Shown in pieces: positions 32,419 through 42,600 of a DNA stretch of 64,000 bases. The notes beneath the pieces were generated by a model. It was not told where the DNA came from and did not search any database. It saw only the letters and a program-made list of their open reading frames with translations. Origin of the DNA: UBA940 sp031548515. Lineage in GTDB: Bacteria > Bacteroidota > Bacteroidia > Bacteroidales > Rikenellaceae. A program made the translations under genes and the position numbers. The first letter of the stretch is position 1; each line of letters starts with the position of its first letter. The stretch spans positions 1-64,000 of the forward strand of contig JAVBRB010000037.1 in assembly GCA_031548515.1 (NCBI GenBank). Reading direction: 5' to 3'.

Positions 32419-33492
32419 CTATTCTTCCCCGTCTTCGAAGGTATCGCGATGGGCAATGTAGGTGTCCCATCGGTCCAGTACGCCGCGGAAGTCAGCCGGT
32501 AATTCACTCTCGAAATAAACCTCCTGCCGGGTTTTCGGGTGCACGAATCCCAACGAGCGTGCATGCAGGGCATGCCGTGGCATCAGGCGGAAATTGTTCT
32601 CAATGAACTGTTTGTACTTGCTGAACGTGGTGCCTTTCAGGATCCTGTCGCCGCCGTAGCGCTCGTCGTTGAACAGCGGATGTCCGATATACTCCATGTG
32701 GACGCGTATCTGGTGGGTGCGTCCGGTTTCGAGCCGCAGTTCCAACAGAGTCACATAGCCATAGCGTTTCAGCACCCTGTAGTGCGTCACGGCGTGCTTG
32801 CCTTCTTCGCCGTCGGGAAAAACAGCCATTTTCAAGCGGTCGTTGCGGCTGCGGCCTATATTGCCGGTCACTGTTCCCTCGTCATCCGTGAAATTGCCCC
32901 ACGCGAGCGCAACATAACGACGCACGATGGTGTGGTCGAAAAACTGTTTGGCGAGGCGTGCGTGCGAAAGTTCGTTCTTGGCTATCACCAGCAGGCCGGA
33001 AGTGTTCTTGTCGATGCGGTGGACAAGCCCCGCGCGCATATCGCCCTCCTGGAACAGCGGATAGTCTTTAAGATGATATGTCAAAGCATTGACAAGGGTG
33101 CCGCTGTAATTGCCGTGTCCCGGATGCACCACCATTCCGGCTTCCTTATTGACGATTATCAGGTCGTCGTCTTCGCAGACTATGTCGAGCGGAATGTTCT
33201 CGGGAATGATCTCGACCTCGCGCCGAGGATATGGCATCACGATCTGGATATGGTCGAGCGGTTTTACCTTGTAGCTCGATTTGACAGGCGCGCCGTTCAC
33301 GAGGATGTTGCCGCTGTCGGCCGCGGCCTGTATACGGCTGCGCGACACGTTCTCCATGCGGTGCGTGAGAAATTTATCGATACGCAGAAGCGACTGCCCG
33401 CGGTCGGCTGTCACGGCGAAATGCTCGTACATTTCGTCCTGTCCGCCGCTCTCCTCATCGAGTTCTGTGTCGTCGTATCTGTTCTCAGTCAT
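32419..33492 (-). CDS. rluD: RluD-type 23S rRNA pseudouridine synthase
   Basis: The 357-residue enzyme has an N-terminal S4 RNA-binding domain (LLRIDKFLTHRMENVSRSRI) and the RluA-family catalytic domain with the invariant aspartate in VHRIDKNTSGLLVIAK. LRLETGRTHQIRVHMEYIGH is also typical. It most likely modifies helix 69 of 23S rRNA, although other RluA-type targets cannot be excluded. It is the last gene of the minus-strand block, 10 bp after the PASTA protein gene. Confidence 0.93.
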   Translation of the reverse strand: MTENRYDDTELDEESGGQDEMYEHFAVTADRGQSLLRIDKFLTHRMENVSRSRIQAAADSGNILVNGAPVKSSYKVKPLDHIQIVMPYPRREVEIIPENIPLDIVCEDDDLIIVNKEAGMVVHPGHGNYSGTLVNALTYHLKDYPLFQEGDMRAGLVHRIDKNTSGLLVIAKNELSHARLAKQFFDHTIVRRYVALAWGNFTDDEGTVTGNIGRSRNDRLKMAVFPDGEEGKHAVTHYRVLKRYGYVTLLELRLETGRTHQIRVHMEYIGHPLFNDERYGGDRILKGTTFSKYKQFIENNFRLMPRHALHARSLGFVHPKTRQEVYFESELPADFRGVLDRWDTYIAHRDTFEDGEE

Positions 33493-33502
33493 GTGCTTGT
33501 CG

Positions 33503-34363
33503 CTATTCTGCCTGCTCCGCCTCTTCGGCTTCCCGTCGTTGTATCAGCTTGCGGGCATCGCGGTCGGCAGCATTGCTGCCGTCGTTCACCTTTTTATCTT
33601 CGAGCGTCAGCGTAATGGCAACCTTGTCGCCAAGCCTTGCGCGGGTGCCGAACGAAGGCCCCTGCCTGTAAACTTTGGAGTCTTTCTGGTTCACAAGGTT
33701 GATGTCTTCGTCGAAAGTGATTTTGCCTACGTTCAGTCCGCGCTCCCAGATGCGGCTTTTGGCTTCTCCGAGCGACAGTCCGATGAGTTTTGGGACCTCC
33801 ACCGGCTTGGCATCTTCGGCGCGTCCGACCACAAGCGTCAGCCCTGAACCGACTTCCAGCTGCAGGTTGGAGTTGCGGCGGATGGTGTCGCGCCCGTTCA
33901 GCTCGGCCAGCACATTGTTGGTAGCGATATTGCCCACATATTTGAGTTCGGCTATCTCGAGTCCGGCCATCTCGATCATGTTCTTGGCCTGCCTCAGGGA
34001 GAATCCGGTTACATATGGCACGGGTACCATTTTTTGCGTATGCGAAGTGATGGTCACAAATACGCGGCGGCCGTTTTTTACTTCGGTCCCGGCTGCCGGA
34101 ACCTGTTCCAGCACGACTCCGCCATCGTAGATGGGAGCGTAAATGGAGTCGATGACCTCTATGCGCAGCCTGTCTTTTTTTGCCTGCCTTTCCACATCTT
34201 CAAGTTTTATCCCGACGTAGCTGGGTACCTCTTTGTAATTGTTGTGCCGCGTGAATACATTCAACAGCAGCGACGCTACGGTTGCAAGCACTATGATGGC
34301 GCAGAAGGCGAGTATCAGATTCCTCGCGATGACGTTCTGCGATATTTTCCGGAGCCAATCCAT
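33503..34363 (-). CDS. PASTA-domain membrane protein without kinase
   Basis: This 286-residue protein has one N-terminal transmembrane segment (LILAFCAIIVLATVASLLLN) and three periplasmic PASTA repeats at roughly residues 45-110, 115-190 and 195-265 (KEVPSYVGIKLEDVERQA; VPVPYVTGFSLRQAKNMIE; VEVPKLIGLSLGEAKSRIW). The tail is charged. PASTA domains bind peptidoglycan fragments in kinases and PBPs, but no kinase domain is attached. It starts 1 bp after the mqnE stop, so the two are coupled. Confidence 0.9.
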   Translation of the reverse strand: MDWLRKISQNVIARNLILAFCAIIVLATVASLLLNVFTRHNNYKEVPSYVGIKLEDVERQAKKDRLRIEVIDSIYAPIYDGGVVLEQVPAAGTEVKNGRRVFVTITSHTQKMVPVPYVTGFSLRQAKNMIEMAGLEIAELKYVGNIATNNVLAELNGRDTIRRNSNLQLEVGSGLTLVVGRAEDAKPVEVPKLIGLSLGEAKSRIWERGLNVGKITFDEDINLVNQKDSKVYRQGPSFGTRARLGDKVAITLTLEDKKVNDGSNAADRDARKLIQRREAEEAEQAE

Positions 34364-34364
34364 G

Positions 34365-35489
34365 TCATTTCCTGTTTATGTTATTGTAAAAAGTGTCTCT
34401 TTCTACCACCCGCAGTCCCGCGGCGGCGGCCATACGTTCTATTTCGGCGATGGAGAGACGTGGAGATTCCTCTTCTGCACCGGCCATAGAATAAATCTTC
34501 GTGGTATCGTCTATAGTGCCGTCGATGTCGTCGGCGCCGAACGCCAGCGCCATTTCGGCAACGCTTTTGCCGTACATCACCCAGTATGCCTTGATGTGGG
34601 GGATGTTGTCGAGGAAAATGCGCGACATCGCCAACATCTTCATATCCTCCACGACGCTAACCTCTCCACGTTCGCCCATGCGGTTTCCTTTGGCGCGGTA
34701 TTTCAGCGGAATGAAGGCGTTGAACCCTCCTTTGCCCGTGCGGCTCGCACTTTCGTCCTGCAGCGCGCGCAGGCGGTCCATGTGGTCTATTCTCTGCGCG
34801 ACGGTTTCCTCGTGGCCGTACAATATGGTAGCGTTGGTGGGGATACCGAGTCCGTGCGCCGTGCGGTGTACTGCGAGCCACTCCTCCGCCGTGCCTTTTT
34901 CGGGGCATATCTTCGCCCGCAGTTCCTCGTCGAAAATTTCTGCGCCTCCGCCCGGAATGGCCTGCATCCCGGCTTTTTTCAACTCCGCAAGTCCCTCCTC
35001 TACCGTCAGTCCCGCCTTTTTTATCATATAGGCCAACTCGATGGCCGTATACGCTTTAACCGCAGCCTCCGGAAGTATAGCTTTAATACGGCGGATCAGG
35101 TCTGTGTAAAACCACAGGTCGTGTTTCGGGTGCACTCCGCCAACGATGTGGACTTCCGTAATCCCTTTCCCGGCGTATCTGCGGGCGATTTGCTCCATAT
35201 CTTCAGTCGAGTAATCCCATGCTTCTGGGTCGCCTGCGCCGCGCCTGTACGAACAGAAACTGCAGTTGAAAACGCATATGTTGGTCGGCTCGATATGGAA
35301 ATTGCGGTTATAATAGAGCGCATTTCCGTTTATCTCCCGGCGCTTTCCGTCTGCAAGTTGTCCCAACAACCACAACGGGGCTTCGTTCCATAGCAAAGCC
35401 GCTTCATTTATGTCGATGCGGCCGCCATCCTCTATTTTCCGAACTATTGCGCCGATCATACTCCCGCCCGTATCGCGCTTGCCTATCAT
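34365..35489 (-). CDS. mqnE: Aminofutalosine synthase MqnE (radical SAM)
   Basis: The 374-residue radical SAM enzyme carries the cluster motif C72-x3-C76-x2-C79 in NICVFNCSFCSYRR and a typical HIVGGVHPKHD segment. The size and PTNICVFNCSFCSY context fit MqnE, which makes aminofutalosine, the first futalosine-pathway step towards menaquinone; MqnC is a related possibility. The ATG at 35489 overlaps the stop of the LolA-like gene (ATGA), supporting this start over the internal ATG at 35459. Confidence 0.88.
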   Translation of the reverse strand: MIGKRDTGGSMIGAIVRKIEDGGRIDINEAALLWNEAPLWLLGQLADGKRREINGNALYYNRNFHIEPTNICVFNCSFCSYRRGAGDPEAWDYSTEDMEQIARRYAGKGITEVHIVGGVHPKHDLWFYTDLIRRIKAILPEAAVKAYTAIELAYMIKKAGLTVEEGLAELKKAGMQAIPGGGAEIFDEELRAKICPEKGTAEEWLAVHRTAHGLGIPTNATILYGHEETVAQRIDHMDRLRALQDESASRTGKGGFNAFIPLKYRAKGNRMGERGEVSVVEDMKMLAMSRIFLDNIPHIKAYWVMYGKSVAEMALAFGADDIDGTIDDTTKIYSMAGAEEESPRLSIAEIERMAAAAGLRVVERDTFYNNINRK

Positions 35490-36106
35490 CTGAAATCGAT
35501 AAGTTCGAAACCCTGGAAGCGCGACGGGTCGAAGCCGAAGTCCTTGCCGATAGTGATTCGAGGAGTTATTTTTACTATATCAACTACGGCGTCGGTATTC
35601 AGGTTGTCGAGCCAGTAGACCAGTCTTATTGGCAGTCCGGTCGACGAACTGATGAAGGCGTTGAGTTTTTCTCCCTCTTTAGCGCCGGTCTGCTGCAGCT
35701 CTATCTCGTCACAGTTGATGCCGCTGACAAGCGCTTTGCCGACATATTTATGGGTGAACGTTCCGTCCAGAAAATCGAAAAGGCGCGTTGGATTGCCAAG
35801 TATCGTACGGTCGTCGGGATCGACCGAATCCACAAGGATTTCTTTATCCAACAGGCTCACTTCGTATTTCGTGCGGCCGTCGCAGTATACCTCTATGTCG
35901 GATGTCATAACGCGGTAGCTTGTGCCGCTCACTTCATATAGGCCTTTTAAGGCCTTGCCGTCCACCGTCACCGAAAATTCAACACGATAATCGCCGAACC
36001 CGGCAACTTTGGTTTGCAGCGTATTGAGAATTCCATCCGATTTTGTGTCGGCGAAAACGTTTATGGCTGCAAAAACAGCCGCCAGGATCATCATTGTCTT
36101 TTTCAT
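35486..36106 (-). CDS. LolA-like outer-membrane lipoprotein carrier
   Basis: The 206-residue protein has a signal peptide (MMILAAVFAAINVFA) and a beta-rich domain resembling the LolA/LolB fold (YRVEFSVTVDGKALKGLYEV, YEVSLLDKEILVDSVDPDD). It probably moves lipoproteins or binds lipids in the periplasm. It overlaps ftsK upstream and mqnE downstream by 4 bp each (ATGA), so the three are translationally coupled. The presence of lolD at 57.9 kb is consistent with a Lol pathway. Confidence 0.82.
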   Translation of the reverse strand: MKKTMMILAAVFAAINVFADTKSDGILNTLQTKVAGFGDYRVEFSVTVDGKALKGLYEVSGTSYRVMTSDIEVYCDGRTKYEVSLLDKEILVDSVDPDDRTILGNPTRLFDFLDGTFTHKYVGKALVSGINCDEIELQQTGAKEGEKLNAFISSSTGLPIRLVYWLDNLNTDAVVDIVKITPRITIGKDFGFDPSRFQGFELIDFR

Positions 36107-38637
36107 ATCCCTATATCTTCAAAAATGCGATCGAGGCTGCGCGGGTCCTGGATCAGCACTTCGCGCGGTTTGCTCCCTTCCGGGCGCCCCACGATGCCGG
36201 CCCTTTCCAGCTGGTCCATAAGCCTTCCTGCGCGGTTGTATCCTATGGCAAAGTGTCGCTGGATGTTTGAGGTCGAACCCTGCTGGTTGTTTACCACGAA
36301 ACGGGCCACCTCTTCGAACATGTCGTCCACTTTCCCCATCTCGCCGTTCGAGGTCTGTTCGCTCGACTCCGGAACGTAATCGGGCAGATGGTAGGCCGAC
36401 GGATATCCGCGCTGTTTCTGTATAAAATTGGTCATCGACTCTATTTCGGGCGTGTCGATAAATGCGCACTGCAGTCGTGTGATTTCGCCGTTGAGCGAAA
36501 TGAGCATATCGCCTTGCCCTATCAGCTGGTTTGCTCCTGTCTGGTCGAGGATGGTCCGCGAGTCGACTATCGAGGTGACGCGGAAAGCTATTCGCGCGGG
36601 GAAGTTTGCCTTGATAAGCCCCGTAATTACCTTTACGTCGGGACGCTGCGTTGCGATGATGAGATGGATTCCAGTTGCTCGTGCCAACTGTGCGAGGCGG
36701 GTGATGGGTTGTTCCACTTCTTTGCCCGCGGTCATTATCATATCGGCGAACTCGTCGATAACCACTACGATGTAAGGCAGGTAGCGATGCCCCTTGTTGG
36801 GGTTCAGGCGGCGGTTGACGAACTTTTCGTTGTACTCCGAAATTTTCTTTACCTCCGCTTTGCGCAGCAGTTCGTAACGCGCCTCCATCTCGCCGCAGAG
36901 CGAATTGAGCGTGTAAACCACCTTCTGCGTGTCGGTCAGGATGGCGTCCTCCTCGCTCTCCATTTTGGCCAGGAAGTGCTTCTCGAGACGCGAATAGAGC
37001 GATAGCTCCACCTTTTTGGGGTCCACCATCACGAATTTTATCTCTGCAGGATGCTTCTTGTAGAGCAGCGACGAAATAATGACGTTCAGCCCGACGCTCT
37101 TGCCCTGCCCGGTAGCTCCCGCTATCAGAAGGTGCGGCATCTTGGCAAGGTCCACGAGAAAAGTTTCGTTCTGTATGGTCTTGCCAAGCACCAGGGGCAG
37201 TTCGGCCGTACTGTCCTGGAACTTGATGGACTTGATCAGTGAGTACATCGAGACCACCTCGCGGTTCTTGTTCGGAACCTCTATGCCGATGGTTCCCTTG
37301 CCTGGCATCGGCGCTATGATGCGGATACCAAGTGCTTTGAGGCTTAATGCGATGTCTTGCTCCAATCCCTTGATCTTCGATATTTTGACACCAGGCGCCG
37401 GGATGATCTCATACAGCGTTACGGTAGGGCCGACGGTGGCTTTGATCCTGCTGATCTCGATGCCGAAATTGCGCAGAGTCTGGACTATCTGGTTGCTGTT
37501 GGCCTGAATCTCTTCGTCGGTCACCTCTACCTTGACGCCATGGTTCATCAGGATGCTTTCGATCTCCGGTTTACGGTAAGTCGAAAGCTCCTTAAGCGGG
37601 TCGTACAACTTATTATCCATTTCGTCCTCATCGACCTCCGCATCGCGCAATTCTGTTTGCAGCACCTCCATATCGCGGCCGTCGGAAGTGATAACGCCGC
37701 CCGCGCCAAGGACGGTTCCGGCCGTACCGAGTTCGACTACCTCAAATATGCCGTCGGAAGATGCCGCGACGGCCGGACGCACAGCGTCGGTCTCTCCGGG
37801 TTTTTCGATTTCTACCACATGATGGCCGTCCTCGTCGATCTCCTTTACCTCGAAAGGCGATCCGGCAGTTTCGGGCCTCTTTATTTCAGACTGTTTGTCT
37901 TCCGTGGCTTCCTCGAATCCATCTTCGAATTCGTCTTCCTCTTCGCCGTCCTCATAATATTCGTCTTCCGGCTTCTCATCTTCCTCTTCCTCATCGTCGA
38001 GCGTGTCGCCGCCAGTGATGCCCGTGACCATCTCGCCCACTTTGGCCCCGCCGTCGACTATGGCCTGCCCTGTACGGTTCACAACCGATATGGTTTTGCG
38101 GTTGATGTAGACGGCCAGCAGTATCCATGCGCACAGCAGCGCCAGCCCCGAGCCTATCAGTCCGATGGCCCCGCGCAGCCATTGAGCCGCGAAAATGCCG
38201 AGAGAACCGCCAAGCCCGGTTCCGAAAATACCCCATTTTGTTCCGAAAACAAGTCCCAGCGTGAGCGAACCGAGTATCATTACTGCGAAAGTCAGGCGCA
38301 CCGAACGCTCGAGAATTGCGGGCTTGTAGCGCATCATGCGAAGGCCGGCGATGAAAAGCACAACCGGTATGGCAATGCCGAAAATGCCGAATCCCTGCCC
38401 TACGAGCAGGTCGCCGAAACGCACCCCGAAACTGCCTTTTTCACCGGTAGGAACCGCTTGGGCAGCCGATCCGAGGACTCCCTGGTCGGCGCTCCATGTG
38501 AAGAAGTAGCTCGCGCACACGTATCCGACATATACCGAAAAGAAAAGCAGTATCAATCCGGCCACCCACTTCTGGTTCTCGCTGATGTGAAACCGTTTTT
38601 TATCTCTCTTCGGTTTGGATTTTTTCTCTTTTGCCAT
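36103..38637 (-). CDS. ftsK: DNA translocase FtsK
   Basis: FtsK (844 residues) pumps chromosomal DNA during division. Four membrane segments lie in residues about 25-175. A strongly acidic linker (about 215-255, with DDEEEEDEKPEDEYYEDGEE) follows. The ATPase motor has Walker A GATGQGKSVGLN and the VVVIDEFADMIMTAGKEVEQ block. The C-terminal gamma winged helix reads IGYNRAGRLMDQLERAGIVG. Its stop overlaps the LolA-like start. A TATCTTCG element sits only 5 bp before the ATG. Confidence 0.97.
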   Translation of the reverse strand: MAKEKKSKPKRDKKRFHISENQKWVAGLILLFFSVYVGYVCASYFFTWSADQGVLGSAAQAVPTGEKGSFGVRFGDLLVGQGFGIFGIAIPVVLFIAGLRMMRYKPAILERSVRLTFAVMILGSLTLGLVFGTKWGIFGTGLGGSLGIFAAQWLRGAIGLIGSGLALLCAWILLAVYINRKTISVVNRTGQAIVDGGAKVGEMVTGITGGDTLDDEEEEDEKPEDEYYEDGEEEDEFEDGFEEATEDKQSEIKRPETAGSPFEVKEIDEDGHHVVEIEKPGETDAVRPAVAASSDGIFEVVELGTAGTVLGAGGVITSDGRDMEVLQTELRDAEVDEDEMDNKLYDPLKELSTYRKPEIESILMNHGVKVEVTDEEIQANSNQIVQTLRNFGIEISRIKATVGPTVTLYEIIPAPGVKISKIKGLEQDIALSLKALGIRIIAPMPGKGTIGIEVPNKNREVVSMYSLIKSIKFQDSTAELPLVLGKTIQNETFLVDLAKMPHLLIAGATGQGKSVGLNVIISSLLYKKHPAEIKFVMVDPKKVELSLYSRLEKHFLAKMESEEDAILTDTQKVVYTLNSLCGEMEARYELLRKAEVKKISEYNEKFVNRRLNPNKGHRYLPYIVVVIDEFADMIMTAGKEVEQPITRLAQLARATGIHLIIATQRPDVKVITGLIKANFPARIAFRVTSIVDSRTILDQTGANQLIGQGDMLISLNGEITRLQCAFIDTPEIESMTNFIQKQRGYPSAYHLPDYVPESSEQTSNGEMGKVDDMFEEVARFVVNNQQGSTSNIQRHFAIGYNRAGRLMDQLERAGIVGRPEGSKPREVLIQDPRSLDRIFEDIGI

Positions 38638-38641
38638 AGCG

Positions 38642-38649
38642 CGAAGATA
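38642..38649 (-). promoter_or_regulatory. -7-like element immediately before ftsK
   Basis: TATCTTCG on the minus strand differs at one base from TATCTTTG. It ends 5 bp before the ftsK start codon, so a transcript from it would start at or inside the ATG and be leaderless. No -33 box was found, so this is tentative. Confidence 0.35.
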
Positions 38650-38662
38650 CGGATTATTTAAA

Positions 38663-38682
38663 GAATATAGGATGCGGCTCGG
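38663..38682. repeat. Degenerate copy of the GAATATAGGATGCG element
   Basis: GAATATAGGATGCGGCTCGG matches 19 of 20 bases of the sequence at 49711-49730, and the following 50 bp show weaker similarity (TTTTGCTTG, CGCTTACC, CGCTATTATTTATC). It lies in the 91-bp gap between ftsK and murI. At 49.7 kb the same element carries the fabD promoter. Confidence 0.6.
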
Positions 38683-38728
38683 TGATCTTTTGCTTGCAGG
38701 CCTGCTCGATTACGCTTACCTTTCGCTA

Positions 38729-39514
38729 TTATTTATCGAAAGACGGTACTTTGGCGCTTTTGTCGACGAGGTGCTTCAGGTAAGCTTCGTTGCCGAACGT
38801 GAAAAATCCATGCTTCGGCTCATGCTCCGGCGATGCGTGCAAGTCCTTCTCGGTGAGGAGTTGGTCGACCCTGCGGGCTATAGCCCCTGCAGAGTCCACG
38901 ATCTGTATGTCTCGTCCGCCGATAATGTGGCGTATCTGTTCGACAAGATACGGATAATGTGTACATCCGAGCACTATCTGATCGGCGCCGGCTTCTATCA
39001 TCGGTTCTACGGCGCGGCGGACGGTTTCGAGAGCCTCCGGTGTATTTTCCAGGTCGTTTTCGACAAGCTCGACGAATCCTTCGCCGATGGTCTCGATTAT
39101 CCGCACTTTGCCGCGGTATTTTGTGGCTGTGGCCTTGTAAAGGTCGCCTTTGAATGCAGCGGCAGTCGCCAGAACCCCTATTACGCCGCTTTTTGAAGCG
39201 AGCGCGGCGGGTTTCACGGCCGGTTCCATTCCTATAATGGGAATGTCGTATTTATTGCGCAGGAAATCTATGGCAGCCCCGGTGGCGGCGTTGCAAGCAA
39301 TGACTATCATCTTGACGCCCTTAGCAATAAGCAGCCCGACGGCCTGGTCTACGAATCCGGTTATTTCATCCTTCGTGCGCGGGCCGTAAGGCACGTTCTT
39401 GCCGTCGCCGAAATATATGAGAGACTCGCCTGGCAGACGGCGCGCAAGTTCGGCGCGGACGGTCAGCCCGCCCATCCCCGAATCGAAAACCCCTATCGGA
39501 TTGTCGTTGTTCAT
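38729..39514 (-). CDS. murI: Glutamate racemase
   Basis: MurI (261 residues) makes D-glutamate for peptidoglycan. The N-terminal IGVFDSGMGGLTVRAEL, YFGDGKNVPYGPRTKDEI, the first catalytic cysteine in MIVIACNAATGAA and the second in IVLGCTHYPYLVEQI are all present. It lies between purL and ftsK on the minus strand with about 90-bp gaps on either side. No clear promoter was seen in the gap at 39515-39605. Confidence 0.97.
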   Translation of the reverse strand: MNNDNPIGVFDSGMGGLTVRAELARRLPGESLIYFGDGKNVPYGPRTKDEITGFVDQAVGLLIAKGVKMIVIACNAATGAAIDFLRNKYDIPIIGMEPAVKPAALASKSGVIGVLATAAAFKGDLYKATATKYRGKVRIIETIGEGFVELVENDLENTPEALETVRRAVEPMIEAGADQIVLGCTHYPYLVEQIRHIIGGRDIQIVDSAGAIARRVDQLLTEKDLHASPEHEPKHGFFTFGNEAYLKHLVDKSAKVPSFDK

Positions 39515-39605
39515 TGTTTATAGAGAGCTAAATGGCCGATTGTGCGGTTTATTCGTTATAGTGATTACTCCACTTCCTGCTTTTCAGATGGGAATGGAGT
39601 TTCTG

Positions 39606-42600
39606 CTAAATCCGCTCCAGCCGTTGCTGGATCCATTTGCGGGCATTGACGAACGCCTCGATCCATGGGGTTATCTCGTCTCCGGAGCGCTCTTCCGGGT
39701 AGTACGCCCAGTTCCACGGCTTGAGGGAGCGTTCGAGGTGCGGCATCATCGCAAGGTGGCGTCCGTCGGCGCTTGCGATGCCTGCGGTGTTGAAATCGCT
39801 GCCGTTGGGATTGGCCGGATAGCCTTCATGGCTGTATCTCATCACGATATTGTAGTCGGACTCCTTGCCTGGCAGCGAGAATTTGCCTTCGCCGTGGGCT
39901 ATCCAGATGCCGAGTTTGGCGCCGGAAAGCGATCCGAGCATCACCGACTCGTTCTGCGGGATATCGACACCAATGAATCCCGACTCGAATTTGCGGCTGT
40001 CGTTGTGCATCATTCGCGGCATTTCGGCGCGTCCGGGAGTGATTAGGCCCAGTTCGATCATCACCTGGCAGCCGTTGCAGATTCCCACCGAAAGCGTGTC
40101 GGGGCGCGCGTAGAACCTGTCGAGCGCCTGTTTCGCCTTTTCGTTGTAGAGGAACGCCCCCGCCCAGCCTTTCGCCGAACCGAGCACGTCGGAGTTTGAG
40201 AACCCGCCCACGAACGCGATCATATTGACGTCTTCGAGGGTTTCGCGGCCGCTCACCAGGTCGGTCATGTGCACGTCCTTCACGTCCATTCCGGCCAGGT
40301 GCATTATCCACGCCACTTCGCGGTCGCACTGGCACCCTTTTTCGCGGATTATGGCCGCACGGATGCCGCTTTTATGTTTGCGATGCGGATTGATGCCGAG
40401 GGTTGTATATTTCCCGTCGAACGAAGCGGGGAATTTATACTCCAGCTCCTGCGTTTTGTAGTTGGCGAAGCGTTCTGCGGCTTTGGTTTTCCCGCTCTGG
40501 CGGCGGTCGAGCAGGTACGATGTTTTGTACCACTTGTCGCGCAGATCGTCCTGCAGCAGCTCGAATTCCACGCCCGCGCCTTCGACTGTGAAGTTTCGGT
40601 TGAGATTGACGCGGCCAATCGTCTGCGCATCAATGCCTGCGTTTTTGAGTGCTGTCGCTGTGGCTGCGCCGTTTTCAACCTGCAGCACGAGCGCCGGTTT
40701 CTCGCTGAAAAGCAGCCTCACGAGATCTTTTTCGGCGAATTCGCCAAGGTCGATCGCGATGCCCGTACGGTTGTCGGCAAATGTCATTTCCAGAAGGGCC
40801 GTGATAAGTCCTCCCGCCGAAACGTCGTGTCCGGCCAGAATCGCGCCTTTCGAAATGAGCTTCTGAACCTCGCCGAACGCCTTTGCGAAATACTCCACAT
40901 CTTTCACGGTCGGGGTTTCGCAGCCCACTTTGTCGACGATCTGAGCGAACGAACTGCCTCCAAGGGCGAATGCGCTGCGGCTCATATCCACATATACGAT
41001 GTCGCTCTCTTTCTGACGGAGTGCGGCCTTCACGCTTTTCGATACTTCATAAACTTCTGCCGCAGAGGTGATTATCACCGTTCCGGGTGCGTATACCAAT
41101 TGCCCATCGGGGTATTTCTGCGTCATCGAGAGCGAATCCTTGCCCGTGGGAATGTTGATGCCCAGCGCGATGGCGAATTCGCTCGCCCCTTCGACGGCCT
41201 TATATAGCCTTGCGTCTTCGCCGGCGTTTTTGCACGGCCACATCCAGTTGGCGCTCAGCGACACGCCTTTAAGTCCATGAGCCAGAGGCGCGAAGACAAT
41301 GTTGGTCAGCGATTCGGCGATAGCAAGGCGCGAACCCTCCGCCGGGTCGATCATCGCCGCGACCGGGGCGTGCCCGATAGCGGTAGCAATGCCGCTTTTG
41401 CCCTGGTAGTCAAGCGCTACTACGGCGCAGTCGTTCAGCGGAAGCTGCACCTGTCCGGCGCACTGCTGCATTGCGATTCGTCCCGTCACCGAGCGGTCGA
41501 CCTTGTTCGTAAGCCAGTCCTTGCAGGCCACGGCCTCGATCTGGAGCGTCTGTTCTATGTATTTGACTATTTGCCCGGGATTATAATCCACAGGTTTAAA
41601 TAATTCTTTTAACGATTTGTCGTTCAGAATAGTGCGTGGGGCCTTGCCGAACATGTACGCCAGCGGCCAGTCGATGGGGCGTTCGCCCGACTTGTTGTTG
41701 ACGAACGTGAACCGCATGTCGCCCGTGGTTTCGCCTATAACGTACATCGGGGCGCGTTCGCGCTCTGAAATTTTCTTCAGGTATTCGATATATTTCTTAT
41801 CGATCACAAGGCCCATGCGTTCCTGCGACTCGTTGCCCACTATCTCGCGTGCCGAAAGCGTCGGGTCGCCCACCGGAAGGTTCTCCATGTCGATGCGTCC
41901 GCCTGTGGCTTCCACGAGTTCGCTCAGGCAGTTCAAGTGGCCGCCCGCGCCGTGGTCGTGTATCGAGATTATGGGGTTCATATCGGCCTCGCTGACGGCG
42001 CGGATGGCATTGTAAACCCTCTTCTGCATCTCGGGGTTCGAACGCTGTACCGCATTGAGTTCTATGTCGTTGGCGTATTCACCTGTAGCGACGCTCGATA
42101 CGGCCCCGCCGCCCATTCCGATGCGGTAGTTGTCGCCCCCGAGCAGCACCACGGCGTCGCCCGCCGAGGGTTCGTCCTTCAGGCTGTCCTGCTTTTTGCC
42201 GTAGCCCACCCCGCCGGCCATCATGATGACCTTGTCGTAGCCGTAGGTTTTGCCGTTTTCCGCATGCTCGAACGTAAGCAGCGAACCACATATGAGCGGC
42301 TGTCCGAACTTGTTGCCGAAATCGCTGGCTCCGTTCGACGCCTTGATCAATATATCCTCGGGCGTCTGGTAGAGCCATTTGCGCGGCGGCACGGCCTGTT
42401 CCCATTCGCGACCGCCGTCGAGACGCGGGTAAGAAGTCATGTAAACCGCGGTTCCGGCTACAGGGAAAGCACCCTTCCCGCCCGCGATACGGTCACGTAT
42501 TTCACCGCCTGTCCCGGTCGCCGCGCCGTTGAAAGGCTCGACAGTCGTTGGAAAATTATGGGTTTCAGCTTTAATAGAGATGACGCTCTCAAAGTCCTTT

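Noticed and set aside
32539..33615. A 358-codon plus-strand frame opposite rluD
   Set aside because: Antisense to a complete pseudouridine synthase; no recognisable domain.
37357..38661. A 434-codon plus-strand frame opposite ftsK
   Set aside because: Antisense to FtsK, with no motif and no promoter or ribosome start signal.
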